DNA of 64,000 bases from Staphylococcus piscifermentans (GTDB lineage Bacteria > Bacillota > Bacilli > Staphylococcales > Staphylococcaceae), in the NCBI RefSeq assembly GCF_900186985.1, contig NZ_LT906447.1:2232001-2296000 (forward strand). Direction: 5' to 3'. The notes beneath the pieces are model-generated. The model did not search any database. It saw only the letters and a list, made by a program, of their open reading frames with translations, and had not been told where the DNA came from. Shown piece after piece: positions 19,739-28,541 of the stretch. The stretch's first letter is position 1. The number at the start of each line of letters is the position of its first letter. The position numbers and the translations under genes were made by a program.

Positions 19739-20872
19739 CTACCCCAATATCTTAGTTTTGGCTCTGAACTCTGACACCTCAGCTGCTGGATCCGAATCAA
19801 TCGTAATCCCTGCACCCACGCCATAAATCGCCTTTCCTTCTATATACTGTATCGTTCTGATAGCCACATTAAATATTGCCTTCCCATCCGGCAACATTAA
19901 ACCGATTGTACCGCAGTAACCATGTCGCGGCACTTCCTCTAACTGTTTAATATAGCGCATCGTACTGATTTTAGGTGCCCCCGTAATCGAACCGCACGGG
20001 AACAACGCTTCAAACAACCGCACCAAAGCAGTCCCTTGGCGCATCACTCCAGTCACCATACTCGTCATCTGATACACCGTTTCATAACGCTCAATATAGA
20101 ACGGCTGATACACCTTCACACTTCCCGGAACCGCAATCCGCGCAATATCATTTCGCAATAAATCCACAATCATGACATTTTCCGCCCGATCCTTCTCAGA
20201 GTGCGCCAACCGTTCATAGAACATGTGATCATCCGCTTCATCAACGCCCCGAGGCATCGTCCCCTTCATCGGCTTGCTCAGCACCACATCTTGAGCCCCT
20301 TTAAATTCTCCCTTTTGGAAAAATAATTCGGGAGAGATGGAAGCCACTTGTAATTCCTCTGTATCTAGTAGTGCTGTATAATTTCCATGTGCAGTTTGGG
20401 TCAAGTACGCATATAATTCAGAAATTGGTACACGAATTTCATCATATAAACGCGTTGTATAATTAACTTGATACGTATTTCCAGCAATAATTGCCTCTTG
20501 AACCGCTTGAATATGCGCTTGCAGCATCTCATCAGGCATCCGGAACTTGAAGCAAAGTTGGGGCGGATGCTTCACTTCCGCTTTCACTGTAGCTTCAGGT
20601 TGTGCAAAGACATAAGCAGCCGCATAAACATAATCTGATGTTTCAGGAAGATTGACTTTCATATCAGAATCGAATGCCGGTGCTGCTTCATAAGGTAGAT
20701 ACACACCCACATATTCACCCTTTTTCTGATGAGCTTCCGCAAATGCAAGCACATCTTTGACTTCTTCTAAATGATAGGCTACAGAAGATGCTTGGATGCT
20801 TTCAAAATCATAATGATAGGTTTGATACTTAGTTTCATCTTCGTAATAACGAAAGTTAAATTTAGCTAACAA
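19739..20872 (-). CDS. pabB: Aminodeoxychorismate synthase component I (chorismate-binding)
   Basis: PabB aminates chorismate with ammonia from PabA. Its chorismate-binding domain shows GNTYQVNYTTRL, SISPELFF, SKPMKGTMPRG (the catalytic lysine of the PIKGT-type motif) and CGSITGAPKISTM. The start is uncertain. The frame is open to a GTG at 20926 inside pabA, but that codon and the ATGs just after it have no ribosome binding site. GTG at 20881 has only a weak site. TTG at 20872 follows GGTGA six bases upstream and gives the usual N-terminus (AKFNFRYYEDE), so I use it. The end of pabA is overlapped in either case, implying translational coupling. Confidence 0.88.
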   Translation of the reverse strand: MLAKFNFRYYEDETKYQTYHYDFESIQASSVAYHLEEVKDVLAFAEAHQKKGEYVGVYLPYEAAPAFDSDMKVNLPETSDYVYAAAYVFAQPEATVKAEVKHPPQLCFKFRMPDEMLQAHIQAVQEAIIAGNTYQVNYTTRLYDEIRVPISELYAYLTQTAHGNYTALLDTEELQVASISPELFFQKGEFKGAQDVVLSKPMKGTMPRGVDEADDHMFYERLAHSEKDRAENVMIVDLLRNDIARIAVPGSVKVYQPFYIERYETVYQMTSMVTGVMRQGTALVRLFEALFPCGSITGAPKISTMRYIKQLEEVPRHGYCGTIGLMLPDGKAIFNVAIRTIQYIEGKAIYGVGAGITIDSDPAAEVSEFRAKTKILG

Positions 20873-21449
20873 CCCTTTCACCCGCTTTCTGTACAAACAG
20901 TCGAAATTGTTCATGCCCATATTCACTTAAAATAGATTCTGGATGATATTGTACTCCATACACAGGATAAGATTGGTGTTGAACCCCCATAATAATATGT
21001 TCTGCGTTTTCAGCGGTTACTTTTAATACTGCAGGAATTTCAGCAGGATCTGCCATTAATGAATGATAACGCATAACTTGAAATGATTGAGGCAACCCCT
21101 CAAATATGCCTTCTGCAGTAGTCGTAATGCTGGTAGTATGACCATGTACCGGACGCGTATTCGGTATGATAGAGCCGCCATAATACTCAATAATCAATTG
21201 AAAACCGAGGCATACTCCTAAGATAGGAATTTTACCCTCAAATCTTTCAAGAATTTGAAATAAAATCGGATAATCACTTGGACGTCCAGGACCTGGAGAA
21301 ATAACCAATGCTGAAGGTTGAAGTGCTTCAAGCTCTCGCAGTGTTACCTCTGTACTATCTATTACTTTGATTTCCGAACCGCTTTCTACAGTCAGATAAT
21401 CTACTATATTGTATGTAAATGAATCTTTGTTATCTATCATAATAATCAT
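20862..21449 (-). CDS. pabA: Aminodeoxychorismate synthase component II (glutamine amidotransferase)
   Basis: This is a 195-residue class I glutamine amidotransferase. The nucleophile cysteine lies in LGVCLGFQLI, and the His-Glu pair in VQYHPESI. The N-terminus MIDNKDSFTYNIVDYL is typical of PabA/TrpG. With pabB and pabC adjacent and no trp genes, the folate role is clear. It heads the minus-strand run pabA-pabB-pabC-small membrane protein-pxpB-pxpC. AGGGG precedes the ATG. Confidence 0.94.
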   Translation of the reverse strand: MIIMIDNKDSFTYNIVDYLTVESGSEIKVIDSTEVTLRELEALQPSALVISPGPGRPSDYPILFQILERFEGKIPILGVCLGFQLIIEYYGGSIIPNTRPVHGHTTSITTTAEGIFEGLPQSFQVMRYHSLMADPAEIPAVLKVTAENAEHIIMGVQHQSYPVYGVQYHPESILSEYGHEQFRLFVQKAGERVVS

Positions 21450-21535
21450 ACGCTATACCCCTAACAAAATTGCTTGATTTAAATCTATTTTACAAAATAA
21501 TCCACCAGAATGTAACACACCCCTTGCAGTCTGTC

Positions 21536-21564
21536 TTGATTTTGTCTTGTAAATATATTATTCT
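21536..21564 (+). promoter_or_regulatory. Promoter of the queCDE operon
   Basis: A -35 TTGATT (21536-21541), 17-base spacer and -10 TATTCT (21559-21564) place the start near 21571, just before the preQ1 riboswitch. Confidence 0.6.
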
Positions 21565-21584
21565 ATCTAACGAATTCAATTAAC

Positions 21585-21622
21585 AGAGGTTCCTAGCTGA
21601 TACCCTCTATAAAAAACTAGAC
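21585..21622 (+). ncRNA. PreQ1 class I riboswitch
   Basis: The sequence AGAGGTTCCTAGCTGATACC then CTCTATAAAAAACTAG matches the preQ1-I aptamer closely. The AGAGG/CCTCT P1 stem encloses a C-rich loop, and the A-rich tail ends in CTAG, which pairs back into the loop. It precedes queCDE, whose product is the ligand precursor, so high preQ1 should lower expression. Confidence 0.93.
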
Positions 21623-21634
21623 TTTTACTTCCAA

Positions 21635-21692
21635 ACGTCTATCTTTTATAGAGATAGGCAATACAAAATTAAATTGTCTATCATGTCAACTT
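21635..21692 (+). other. Mutually exclusive hairpins in the que leader
   Basis: GATAGGC near 21654-21660 can pair upstream with GTCTATC (7 bp) or, extended to GATAGGCAAT, downstream with ATTGTCTATC (10 bp with one GU). Only one can form at a time. This may be the switching part of the riboswitch; inferred. Confidence 0.5.
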
Positions 21693-21765
21693 GGGCCTGA
21701 GAACTTGTATTTGTACTTACAGCAAAGCAGTTCATACAGCGTCCAATTTTTTTATTTTCAGCTAG
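21690..21765 (+). terminator. Leader terminator of the queCDE riboswitch
   Basis: TTGGGC pairs with GTCCAA, CTG with CAG, and GAACT with AGTTC in one long stem, followed by TTTTTTTATTTT. It sits between the aptamer and queC, so it fits a transcription-attenuation expression platform. Confidence 0.75.
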
Positions 21766-21794
21766 ACCATGAAAGATAAAGGAGCAATCAATTT

Positions 21795-22466
21795 ATGTCA
21801 GCCCACACACTTGATGATAATAAAGCGCTGGTTGTATTCAGCGGAGGTCAAGATAGTACAACATGTCTTTTTTACGCAAAAGAAAAATTTGAAGAAGTTG
21901 AACTTGTTACATTCCAATACGGTCAACGCCATGATACAGAAATCGAAGTCGCAAAGAAAATTGCAGATGAGCAAGGTTTAAAACATCATATTCTAGACAT
22001 GTCGCTGCTCTCCCAACTTACTCCTAATGCACTCACACAACATAATTTAGAAATTGAACAAACAGATGATGGCGTTCCTAATACCTTTGTACCGGCGAGA
22101 AATTTATTATTTTTATCATTTGCTGGAGCGTTAGCTTATCAAATCAAAGCACGCCATATCATTACAGGCGTCTGTGAAACCGACTTCTCAGGTTATCCCG
22201 ACTGTCGCGATGATTTCGTTAAATCTATGAATGTCACATTAAACTTATCTATGGATAAAAACTTTGTTATCCATACACCATTGATGTGGCTAGACAAAAA
22301 AGAAACTTGGGCTTTGAGCGACCAACTCGGTGTCTTAGATTATGTACGTAACCAAACATTAACCTGCTACAACGGTATTATTGCAGATGGTTGCGGTGAA
22401 TGCCCTGCCTGTAAATTACGTGCACGTGGTTTAAATGCTTATTTAGAAGAAAAAGGAGTGAAGTAG
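21795..22466 (+). CDS. queC: 7-cyano-7-deazaguanine (preQ0) synthase
   Basis: QueC converts 7-carboxy-7-deazaguanine to preQ0 using ATP and ammonia. The 223-residue protein has the PP-loop [12 protein letters not shown] near residue 17 and a C-terminal zinc-binding set in [10 protein letters not shown] preceded by a TCYNG cysteine. AAAGGAG lies at 21778. It is the first gene of a three-gene operon and is followed one base later by queD. Confidence 0.97.
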   Translation: MSAHTLDDNKALVVFSGGQDSTTCLFYAKEKFEEVELVTFQYGQRHDTEIEVAKKIADEQGLKHHILDMSLLSQLTPNALTQHNLEIEQTDDGVPNTFVPARNLLFLSFAGALAYQIKARHIITGVCETDFSGYPDCRDDFVKSMNVTLNLSMDKNFVIHTPLMWLDKKETWALSDQLGVLDYVRNQTLTCYNGIIADGCGECPACKLRARGLNAYLEEKGVK

Positions 22467-22467
22467 G

Positions 22468-22893
22468 ATGTTACAACAAATTTACCCCAGTGTTTCTCAT
22501 CCTTACGCGTTCGAATTAAATAAAGATTTTCATTTTGCAGCAGCCCACTATATCCCATGCGAAGATGCAGGTAAATGCGTGCGTACACATGGTCACACTT
22601 ATTTTGTGAATTTAACGATTGTCGGCGATGAACTAGATCATAGCGGTTTCTTAATTAATTTCGCTTACTTAAAAAAACAAATACACGAACAATTCGATCA
22701 TTATTTATTGAATGACTTACCGCAATTTAAAGACAAAATGCCGTCCACAGAAGTAGTAGCACAAACCATTTGTAAAATGGCTGAAGAAATACTAGAACAA
22801 CAACCTAATCATCCGAAATGTGCGCAAGTATATTTACGTGAAACACCTTCCAGCTATGTTGTTTATCGACCAAAGGAGTTCCGCAATGGCTAA
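22468..22893 (+). CDS. queD: 6-carboxy-5,6,7,8-tetrahydropterin synthase
   Basis: QueD turns dihydroneopterin triphosphate into 6-carboxytetrahydropterin. The 141-residue protein has the zinc histidines in FHFAAAHYIP and THGHTYFV, the catalytic cysteine in AGKCVRTHGH, and a late Glu in YLRETPSS. It overlaps queE by 8 bases, which suggests translational coupling. A separate GTP cyclohydrolase (folE) supplies its substrate and is not in this window. Confidence 0.96.
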   Translation: MLQQIYPSVSHPYAFELNKDFHFAAAHYIPCEDAGKCVRTHGHTYFVNLTIVGDELDHSGFLINFAYLKKQIHEQFDHYLLNDLPQFKDKMPSTEVVAQTICKMAEEILEQQPNHPKCAQVYLRETPSSYVVYRPKEFRNG

Positions 22894-23599
22894 AATACCT
22901 GTATTAGAAATTTTCGGTCCGACTATCCAAGGTGAAGGCAGAGTCATCGGCCGCAAAACTATGTTTGTGCGTACAGCAGGTTGTGATTATCATTGCAGTT
23001 GGTGTGATTCTAAGTTTACTTGGGATGGCAGTGCAAAAGAAGATATTCAAATGATGACCGCTGAAGAAATTTATCAGCAATTAAAAGAAGTAGGCGGTGA
23101 CTGTTTCAATCACGTTACAATTTCAGGCGGCAACCCTGCTTTAATTAAAGGAATTCAAGCGTTAGTGGATTTATTTGAAGAATATGGTATCGAAACCGCT
23201 TTAGAAACTCAAGGCAGTCGTTACCAACCTTGGATGCGCCAAATCAACGACTTAACTATCAGTCCAAAACCACCAAGTTCAGGTATGAAACCTAACTTGG
23301 AAATATTAGATAGTGTCATTGCTCAATGCGTACCTGAATCCTTAAATTTAAAGGTAGTTATTTTTGAAGACAGAGACTTTGAATTTGCTAAAAAAATTCA
23401 TCACCGCTATCCTGATATTCCTTTTTACTTACAAGTCGGCAATCCTTATTTAGAGGAAGAAGTCGAAAACCATACCTCGCGTTTATTGGAACGTTATGAA
23501 AGTTTAGTAGAGACAGTAATGCACAGCAGCGATATGAATCAAGCTTATGTATTGCCGCAGCTGCATACCCTTCTTTGGAGCAATCAAAAAGGTGTATAA
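22886..23599 (+). CDS. queE: 7-carboxy-7-deazaguanine synthase (radical SAM)
   Basis: QueE rearranges the pterin to 7-carboxy-7-deazaguanine. The 237-residue protein starts with AKIPVLEIFGPTIQGEGR and has the radical-SAM cluster motif in TAGCDYHCSWCDSKF (Cx3Cx2C), followed by TISGGNPAL (the SAM-binding GGNP). The frame is open further upstream, but the ATG at 22886 has AAAGGAG at 22872, inside the end of queD. Last gene of the operon; an AAACAGA-type stem with T residues follows at about 23615-23660. Confidence 0.96.
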   Translation: MAKIPVLEIFGPTIQGEGRVIGRKTMFVRTAGCDYHCSWCDSKFTWDGSAKEDIQMMTAEEIYQQLKEVGGDCFNHVTISGGNPALIKGIQALVDLFEEYGIETALETQGSRYQPWMRQINDLTISPKPPSSGMKPNLEILDSVIAQCVPESLNLKVVIFEDRDFEFAKKIHHRYPDIPFYLQVGNPYLEEEVENHTSRLLERYESLVETVMHSSDMNQAYVLPQLHTLLWSNQKGV

Positions 23600-23762
23600 A
23601 TTATATATTCTCATAAAGATTGTTCTGTTTTATCTATTTAAAACAGAGCAATCTTTTTTAATACTATGCTTCTCTTCTTTCGCAAAGTGTTTTCTAATGA
23701 TTAAATCACTTATAATTTGATATAATACTTCAGTGAATAATAGTAGTCAGGAGACACATCAT

Positions 23763-24347
23763 ATGCTCGTTTACATAATTATCAATATTTCAATTATATT
23801 ATTAGCAATCGGAGTCGATATGTGGCTGCACACCCCACGTCAATTAAGACTCAGCACACTATTAGTTGCTCTAGCAATCAATAGTGTCGTCGACATCTAT
23901 ATTATTGGTAAATATGATTTTATTTCATATTCACTCGTAGCTTTCATGATAATTTGGGCAGGACTTGCACTGCTTGCAGATTGGAAACTGCGCCCGATTG
24001 TCTTTGAAACTCAAAAATTTGTAGCATTTATCGTGTTTACGCTGATGAGCATCTCCTTCTTTATTATATTTAATACAAGTGAAGATTCTTATTACATGTC
24101 CATTCCTTATTTATCTCCTGCATTCTTTTTAATAGGTGCCTCTCTGTTATTTTTAAGTACTTTTCAGAATAGCGATGAAAAAGGGAAACATCAATCATCT
24201 AAGAAAATACGTAATCAATTAACTATAGGCACTATATTAATAGTGTTATCTTTCATGATAATGACATTACTTACACCTTTTTGGTATATTTTCGTAATTA
24301 TATATTTAATTTTAATCTTGTTTTTATTATGGATAAAAATGTTTTAG
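23763..24347 (+). CDS. Multi-pass membrane protein of unknown function
   Basis: This 194-residue protein has about six hydrophobic helices with a short basic loop (residues 137-152, NSDEKGKHQSSKKIR). The start is taken at ATG 23763 because CAGGAG precedes it; the frame is open ten codons further up without a site. No family is recognised. It stands alone between queE and a small membrane protein gene, with a stretch resembling a promoter before it (about 23705-23735). Confidence 0.7.
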   Translation: MLVYIIINISIILLAIGVDMWLHTPRQLRLSTLLVALAINSVVDIYIIGKYDFISYSLVAFMIIWAGLALLADWKLRPIVFETQKFVAFIVFTLMSISFFIIFNTSEDSYYMSIPYLSPAFFLIGASLLFLSTFQNSDEKGKHQSSKKIRNQLTIGTILIVLSFMIMTLLTPFWYIFVIIYLILILFLLWIKMF

Positions 24348-24450
24348 CACAAATTTGATTATTTAACGATTATCCCTTCTGTCTGAGTGGTATAGAAATA
24401 AAAGCAAAACAAAAAGAACAATTTTGTTAGAGAGACAGGAGGAAATTAAA

Positions 24451-24705
24451 ATGGGATTAATTATAATGTTAATTGTCGGCGGGTTAATCGGTTGGTTAGC
24501 TGGCGCAATCTTAGGTAAAGATATTCCAGGCGGAATTTTAGGTAATATTATTGCAGGTATCATTGGTGCTTGGTTAGGTTCAGCTATTTTCGGACATTGG
24601 GGACCTAGCTTCGGCGGCATCTCAATTTTCCCTGCGTTAATCGGTACAATTATTTTAGTAGCCATTGTATCATTTATTTTCGGTGCAATGCGCAAACGTA
24701 AATAA
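24451..24705 (+). CDS. GlsB/YeaQ/YmgE-family small membrane protein
   Basis: This 84-residue protein of three hydrophobic segments is very rich in glycine (GGLIGWLAGAILGKDIPGG), with the IIGAWLGSAIFG repeat and a basic tail (RKRK). This is the 'transglycosylase-associated protein' family, often stress induced and linked to alkaline-shock proteins in Firmicutes. No enzyme activity is implied. The ATG at 24451 has a perfect AGGAGG. Confidence 0.9.
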   Translation: MGLIIMLIVGGLIGWLAGAILGKDIPGGILGNIIAGIIGAWLGSAIFGHWGPSFGGISIFPALIGTIILVAIVSFIFGAMRKRK

Positions 24706-24719
24706 TAGGATGTTACAGC

Positions 24720-24786
24720 TAATATAAGACTTTGATAGATAGAATCGAAGTTCAAATTTATTTTGAATTTCGGTTCTATTTTTTTG
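24720..24786 (+). terminator. Terminator after the GlsB-family gene
   Basis: GATAGAATCGAAGTTCAAA pairs with an inverse segment ending TTTGAATTTCGGTTCTATT, followed by TTTTTT. Confidence 0.75.
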
Positions 24787-24898
24787 CGCGAATAAATTAC
24801 GTATAATTTTATACTTTTACTTTTTAGCTATCTAATTAATAGTATTGCAGATAAGTTGTTTGTTACAATTAAGAAAAAGGGCAAAGGAGCGACTCATT

Positions 24899-25735
24899 TT
24901 GAAGAAGACCACAAAGTTGAATAACGGTTTGAAAATGCCGCGTGTAGGTTTCGGTGTTTATAAAATTGATGAATCACATATGAAACCCGCAGTGAAAGCT
25001 GCAGAAAAAGCTGGTTATCGTTCATTTGATATAGCCTATATCTATAAAAACGAAAAAGAATTAGGTGAAGCACTTAAAAAAGGTGATATTCCTCGTGAAA
25101 AATTATTTATAACTTCTAAAGTATGGAACGATTTTCAAGGTTATGATAGTACAAAAGAACAATTTGAGGCTTCTTTAAAAAGACTAGGAACTGATTATCT
25201 TGATCTTTATTTAGTGCATTGGCCATGCGAAGAAGACGGCTTATTTATCGAAACATATAAGGCAATGGAGGAACTCTATAAAGAAGGACGCATCAAAGCG
25301 ATTGGTGTGTGCAATTTTGAGCAGCATCATCTTGAAAAGTTGATGGCTGAAACAGAAATTGTACCTGCAGTAAACCAAATTGAATGTCATCCTTACTTAA
25401 ATCAGCAAGAATTACAAGAGTTCTGTGATCAACATGATATCAAAGTAACTGCTTGGATGCCTTTAATGCGCGGTCGCGGGCTATTTGAAGATCCAGTGAT
25501 TGAAAAACTCGCTAAGAAATATGAAAAAACACCTGCCCAAATTATTTTAAATTGGCATTTAATGCATAATCGTATCGTAATTCCTAAATCTAAAACTCCT
25601 TCTAGAATTTACGAGAACTTTGATGCTATCAAATTCGAATTAAGAGAGAAAGATGTCAAAAAGATTGATAAACTAAATAAAAACTTACGCCAAGGCAAAC
25701 ATCCTGACGATGTGAAAATCGGCACTTTAAAATAA
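24899..25735 (+). CDS. Aldo/keto reductase
   Basis: This 278-residue NADPH-dependent reductase is of the 2,5-diketogluconate reductase type. Segments include MPRVGFGVYKID, SFDIAYIYKNEKELG (catalytic Asp and Tyr), the catalytic Lys in FITSKVWN and His in LYLVHWPCEEDG, and the cofactor loop VIPKSKTPSRIYEN. The start is TTG at 24899 with AAAGGAG ten bases upstream. The physiological substrate cannot be told from the sequence. Confidence 0.92.
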   Translation: MKKTTKLNNGLKMPRVGFGVYKIDESHMKPAVKAAEKAGYRSFDIAYIYKNEKELGEALKKGDIPREKLFITSKVWNDFQGYDSTKEQFEASLKRLGTDYLDLYLVHWPCEEDGLFIETYKAMEELYKEGRIKAIGVCNFEQHHLEKLMAETEIVPAVNQIECHPYLNQQELQEFCDQHDIKVTAWMPLMRGRGLFEDPVIEKLAKKYEKTPAQIILNWHLMHNRIVIPKSKTPSRIYENFDAIKFELREKDVKKIDKLNKNLRQGKHPDDVKIGTLK

Positions 25736-25748
25736 TAAAACTCTTGAC

Positions 25749-25785
25749 GAGACTGGGACATTACTTGTTTCAGTCTTTATTTTAT
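25749..25785 (+). terminator. Aldo/keto reductase terminator
   Basis: AGACTGGGACA pairs with TGTTTCAGTCT, then TTATTTTATT. Confidence 0.8.
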
Positions 25786-25788
25786 TGG

Positions 25789-25803
25789 TGAGAATAATTA
25801 TCA
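25789..25803. promoter_or_regulatory. Near-perfect Fur box
   Basis: TGAGAATAATTATCA matches the 15-base Fur consensus TGATAATNATTATCA at 14 of 15 positions (N counted as a match). It lies 257 bases before scdA and right after a terminator, with no annotated gene between. Confidence 0.6.
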
Positions 25804-26059
25804 ATAATTCAGAAATCTGACACAAAAGAATGATAAGTTACTATTTCATCCTTTTGTAACTAAAATAGATAATAAACATCTCAAAAAACATTGTTCATAG
25901 AGTCATATCACTCTTAAAGTAACTTTTTCAAATAAAATTAAAGGTTGATTATTTTTAATTTACTATTCTTTCATTATCATAAATAAATTACTATTTTTAT
26001 TTGTTCCCCTTCTCCTTATACTAGAGATGAGTCGAAGTGAATCAAAAGGAGAATGCTTT

Positions 26060-26752
26060 ATGATTACTAAAAATGATGTTGTAGCGAATGTTGTGACCGA
26101 CTATCCTAAAACTGCAGATGTCTTCAAACATTCCGGAATAGATTTTTGCTGTGGTGGACAAGTGACTATCGAGAAAGCAGCAGAAGATAAGAAAAAAGTA
26201 GTATTAGAAGATTTATTAGCAGAATTAGAAACAGTAAGTAAACAAGATAATAGTTCTGAAGGACTTAATCCTAAATATCTCAGTATTCCTTCGTTAATCC
26301 AATACATCCAAGATGCATATCATCAACCTATGAAAGAAGAATTTAAAAATTTAACACCTTATGTTACTAAATTAGCGAAAGTCCACGGTCCAAATCATCC
26401 GTATCTTCTAGAATTGAAAGATTTATATACGACTTTTAAAAATAATATGTTAGAACACACTGAAAAAGAAGATAAGGAAGATTTCCCTCAACTGATTGCC
26501 TTTGCTGAAGGAAAAAACGTTGAAAATATTAATGCGATTATTCAAGATTTAAAATCGGATCATGATAACACAGGAGTTATTTTACGAAAAATGGAAGAAC
26601 TCACAAATGATTTCCAACCTCCTGTTGAAGCGTGCGGAACTTGGCGTTTAGTATATACTAGAATTGCTGCTTTAGAAAAAGCAACATTGCAACATGTTCA
26701 TTTAGAAAATCATGTACTCTTTGAAAAATGTCTGCAACAAGAAACCAACTAA
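26060..26752 (+). CDS. scdA: Iron-sulfur cluster repair di-iron protein ScdA (RIC/YtfE family)
   Basis: ScdA repairs iron-sulfur clusters damaged by nitric oxide or oxidants. The 230-residue protein has an N-terminal DUF542 domain with GIDFCCGG (about residue 30) and a C-terminal hemerythrin-like di-iron domain with spaced histidines ([32 protein letters not shown]). I start at ATG 26060, which has AAAGGAG; the frame is open 11 codons earlier. A Fur box lies upstream. In S. aureus scdA sits next to lytSR and responds to SrrAB, so this location beside sae differs. Confidence 0.95.
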   Translation: MITKNDVVANVVTDYPKTADVFKHSGIDFCCGGQVTIEKAAEDKKKVVLEDLLAELETVSKQDNSSEGLNPKYLSIPSLIQYIQDAYHQPMKEEFKNLTPYVTKLAKVHGPNHPYLLELKDLYTTFKNNMLEHTEKEDKEDFPQLIAFAEGKNVENINAIIQDLKSDHDNTGVILRKMEELTNDFQPPVEACGTWRLVYTRIAALEKATLQHVHLENHVLFEKCLQQETN

Positions 26753-26778
26753 TATAGCAGTACATTTTCTGATCAGAT

Positions 26779-26822
26779 AGAGAGGCTCGGACAAAGTATT
26801 GTCCCAGCCTCCTCTATTTTTT
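26779..26822. terminator. Bidirectional terminator between scdA and saeS
   Basis: GAGGCTCGGACA pairs with TGTCCCAGCCTC within AGAG...CTCT, with a T-run on the plus strand and an A-rich 5' side. Confidence 0.85.
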
Positions 26823-27855
26823 ATAATCTCGGAATCGAAACAATCATTTTGGTGCCTTTACCTGGGATGCTTTCTGCTTTAATTGTTCCACCGATTTGCG
26901 TTGCTAATTCGTTAGCAATATACAGACCTAAACCAGAACCTCCAGTTTCATTATTCCTTGAATGTTCAACTCTGAAAGTACGCTCAAAGATACGAGATAG
27001 ATGTTCAGGCTGAATGCCTATTCCTTTATCTTGAATTATGATATCAATATTTTGATCATTTTCAGCCAGCGACAAATTAATTGGACTGCCTGATGAAGAA
27101 AATTTCAAAGCATTATCTATTAGATTGGTCAGAATACGTTCTAAAGGACGAGGATACTGTTTAAAGGGTTCAAATTGATTACAAAAATTCACTTCTAAAT
27201 TACGTAAATCTAGTTTCATTCGTTGTTCGTAGCCGCTTAAAATTGTAATAAGCAGTTGATCAATTTGTATCATTTCTACCGCTTCTTTATTAGGTAATTC
27301 CAATGCTGCAACATTCGTCAATTCATCAAACATATTTGAGAGCCTTTTAGACTGTTTAATCAAACTTTCGTAAGCCGCTTCACGATCATTCTCATTCTCA
27401 ATCACTCCGTCTCTTAAACCTTCCGAGTAAGAAATGATGCAAGCGAGCGGGGTTTTTAAATCATGTGCAAGATTTTGAATCAGTTCATATTTTTCTTGCT
27501 GCTCAGATTTAATTTGTCTCATCTGTTCTGTGATTTCTTTTGCCATCTTATTAAAAGAATGACTGAGTTCTTTGATTTCACGGGGAGAATTGAAATTAAT
27601 CGGTTCCATTTGGTAATTGCCATTTGCAAACTCTTTAGTTTTAAGATTAAATACTTTAATTCGTTGTACAAGCGGGGTTAAAAATAAACTGCAGATCAAC
27701 AGTGCTAAACAACTTGAGATTATCGCACTAATGGTCAGTAGGGCCGTGGTATGACCGTTAAATAACATTAACTTATAGGCCATACCTAAAATTGTGGATG
27801 CCAATAAAATACTTGAAAGTACTCCAATAATAACTTGAGTTCTGATTGAAAACAT
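26821..27855 (-). CDS. saeS: Sensor histidine kinase SaeS
   Basis: SaeS senses cell-envelope and neutrophil signals and phosphorylates SaeR. The 344-residue protein has two helices joined by only a short outside linker (FNGHTT), making it an intramembrane-sensing kinase, then HAMP, the phospho-His in [11 protein letters not shown] (about residue 131) and the ATPase boxes [16 protein letters not shown] and [10 protein letters not shown]. The ATG at 27855 overlaps the saeR stop (TGATG), with AAAGGA upstream. Compared with S. aureus SaeS as I recall it, the linker Trp32 is Leu and Met37 is Thr; Leu18, which is Pro in strain Newman, is Leu here. Confidence 0.95.
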   Translation of the reverse strand: MFSIRTQVIIGVLSSILLASTILGMAYKLMLFNGHTTALLTISAIISSCLALLICSLFLTPLVQRIKVFNLKTKEFANGNYQMEPINFNSPREIKELSHSFNKMAKEITEQMRQIKSEQQEKYELIQNLAHDLKTPLACIISYSEGLRDGVIENENDREAAYESLIKQSKRLSNMFDELTNVAALELPNKEAVEMIQIDQLLITILSGYEQRMKLDLRNLEVNFCNQFEPFKQYPRPLERILTNLIDNALKFSSSGSPINLSLAENDQNIDIIIQDKGIGIQPEHLSRIFERTFRVEHSRNNETGGSGLGLYIANELATQIGGTIKAESIPGKGTKMIVSIPRL

Positions 27856-28541
27856 CAACTTTGTTTCCTTTCGAAAGTATATCCCAGTCCCCAAACTGTC
27901 TTAATTGTATAATCATGATAGTTGAATTGCTCGAATTTTTCACGTAAACGATGGATATGCACGTTGACTGTGTTCACATCTTCGTAGTAATCATATTGCC
28001 ATACTTCTTGAATCAATTCTGATTTTGAAATGACTTCATTTTCATGTTTTCCTAAATACCACAACAATTCAAATTCTTTAATACGTAAGTTGACGGGTTC
28101 ATCATAAATGAGTGCGCGTTTCTGAGTATCGTTCAATTCAAGTGCGCCAAATCTAAGGCTAGACTGCAAATTCATACATTTTCGTACACGATTTAGCAGA
28201 TTGTTTGCGCGAAGTACTAACTCTCGAGGGCTGAATGGCTTGGTCATATAATCATCTGCACCTAAAGTCAGTGCATAAATAGTATCTTGTTCTTGAGTCT
28301 TAGCGGATAAGTAAATAAATGGGATGTCGAGTTGCCTCTGTTTCATTTCTTTAACAACATCGTAACCGTTGAGTTCAGGCATCATAATATCTAAAACAAT
28401 TAAATCAATTGAATCATTTAAATGTTGAAGTGCTTCTTCACCATTCGAAGCAGTTGTAACAGTATAACCTTCATATTCAAAGTAGGTTTGGCAGATATCT
28501 ACAATGTCTTTTTCATCGTCTACGAGCAGGATGTGATTCAT
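27855..28541 (-). CDS. saeR: Response regulator SaeR
   Basis: SaeR is an OmpR-family activator of exoprotein genes in S. aureus, binding GTTAAN6GTTAA. The 228-residue product has a receiver domain with the phosphorylated Asp in [13 protein letters not shown] and the lysine in [10 protein letters not shown]. Its winged-helix domain contains [12 protein letters not shown] and [17 protein letters not shown] four codons earlier is in frame, but AAAGGTGA sits 8 bases before the ATG at 28541, so I use it. It overlaps saeQ by 29 bases and saeS by 1. Confidence 0.95.
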   Translation of the reverse strand: MNHILLVDDEKDIVDICQTYFEYEGYTVTTASNGEEALQHLNDSIDLIVLDIMMPELNGYDVVKEMKQRQLDIPFIYLSAKTQEQDTIYALTLGADDYMTKPFSPRELVLRANNLLNRVRKCMNLQSSLRFGALELNDTQKRALIYDEPVNLRIKEFELLWYLGKHENEVISKSELIQEVWQYDYYEDVNTVNVHIHRLREKFEQFNYHDYTIKTVWGLGYTFERKQS

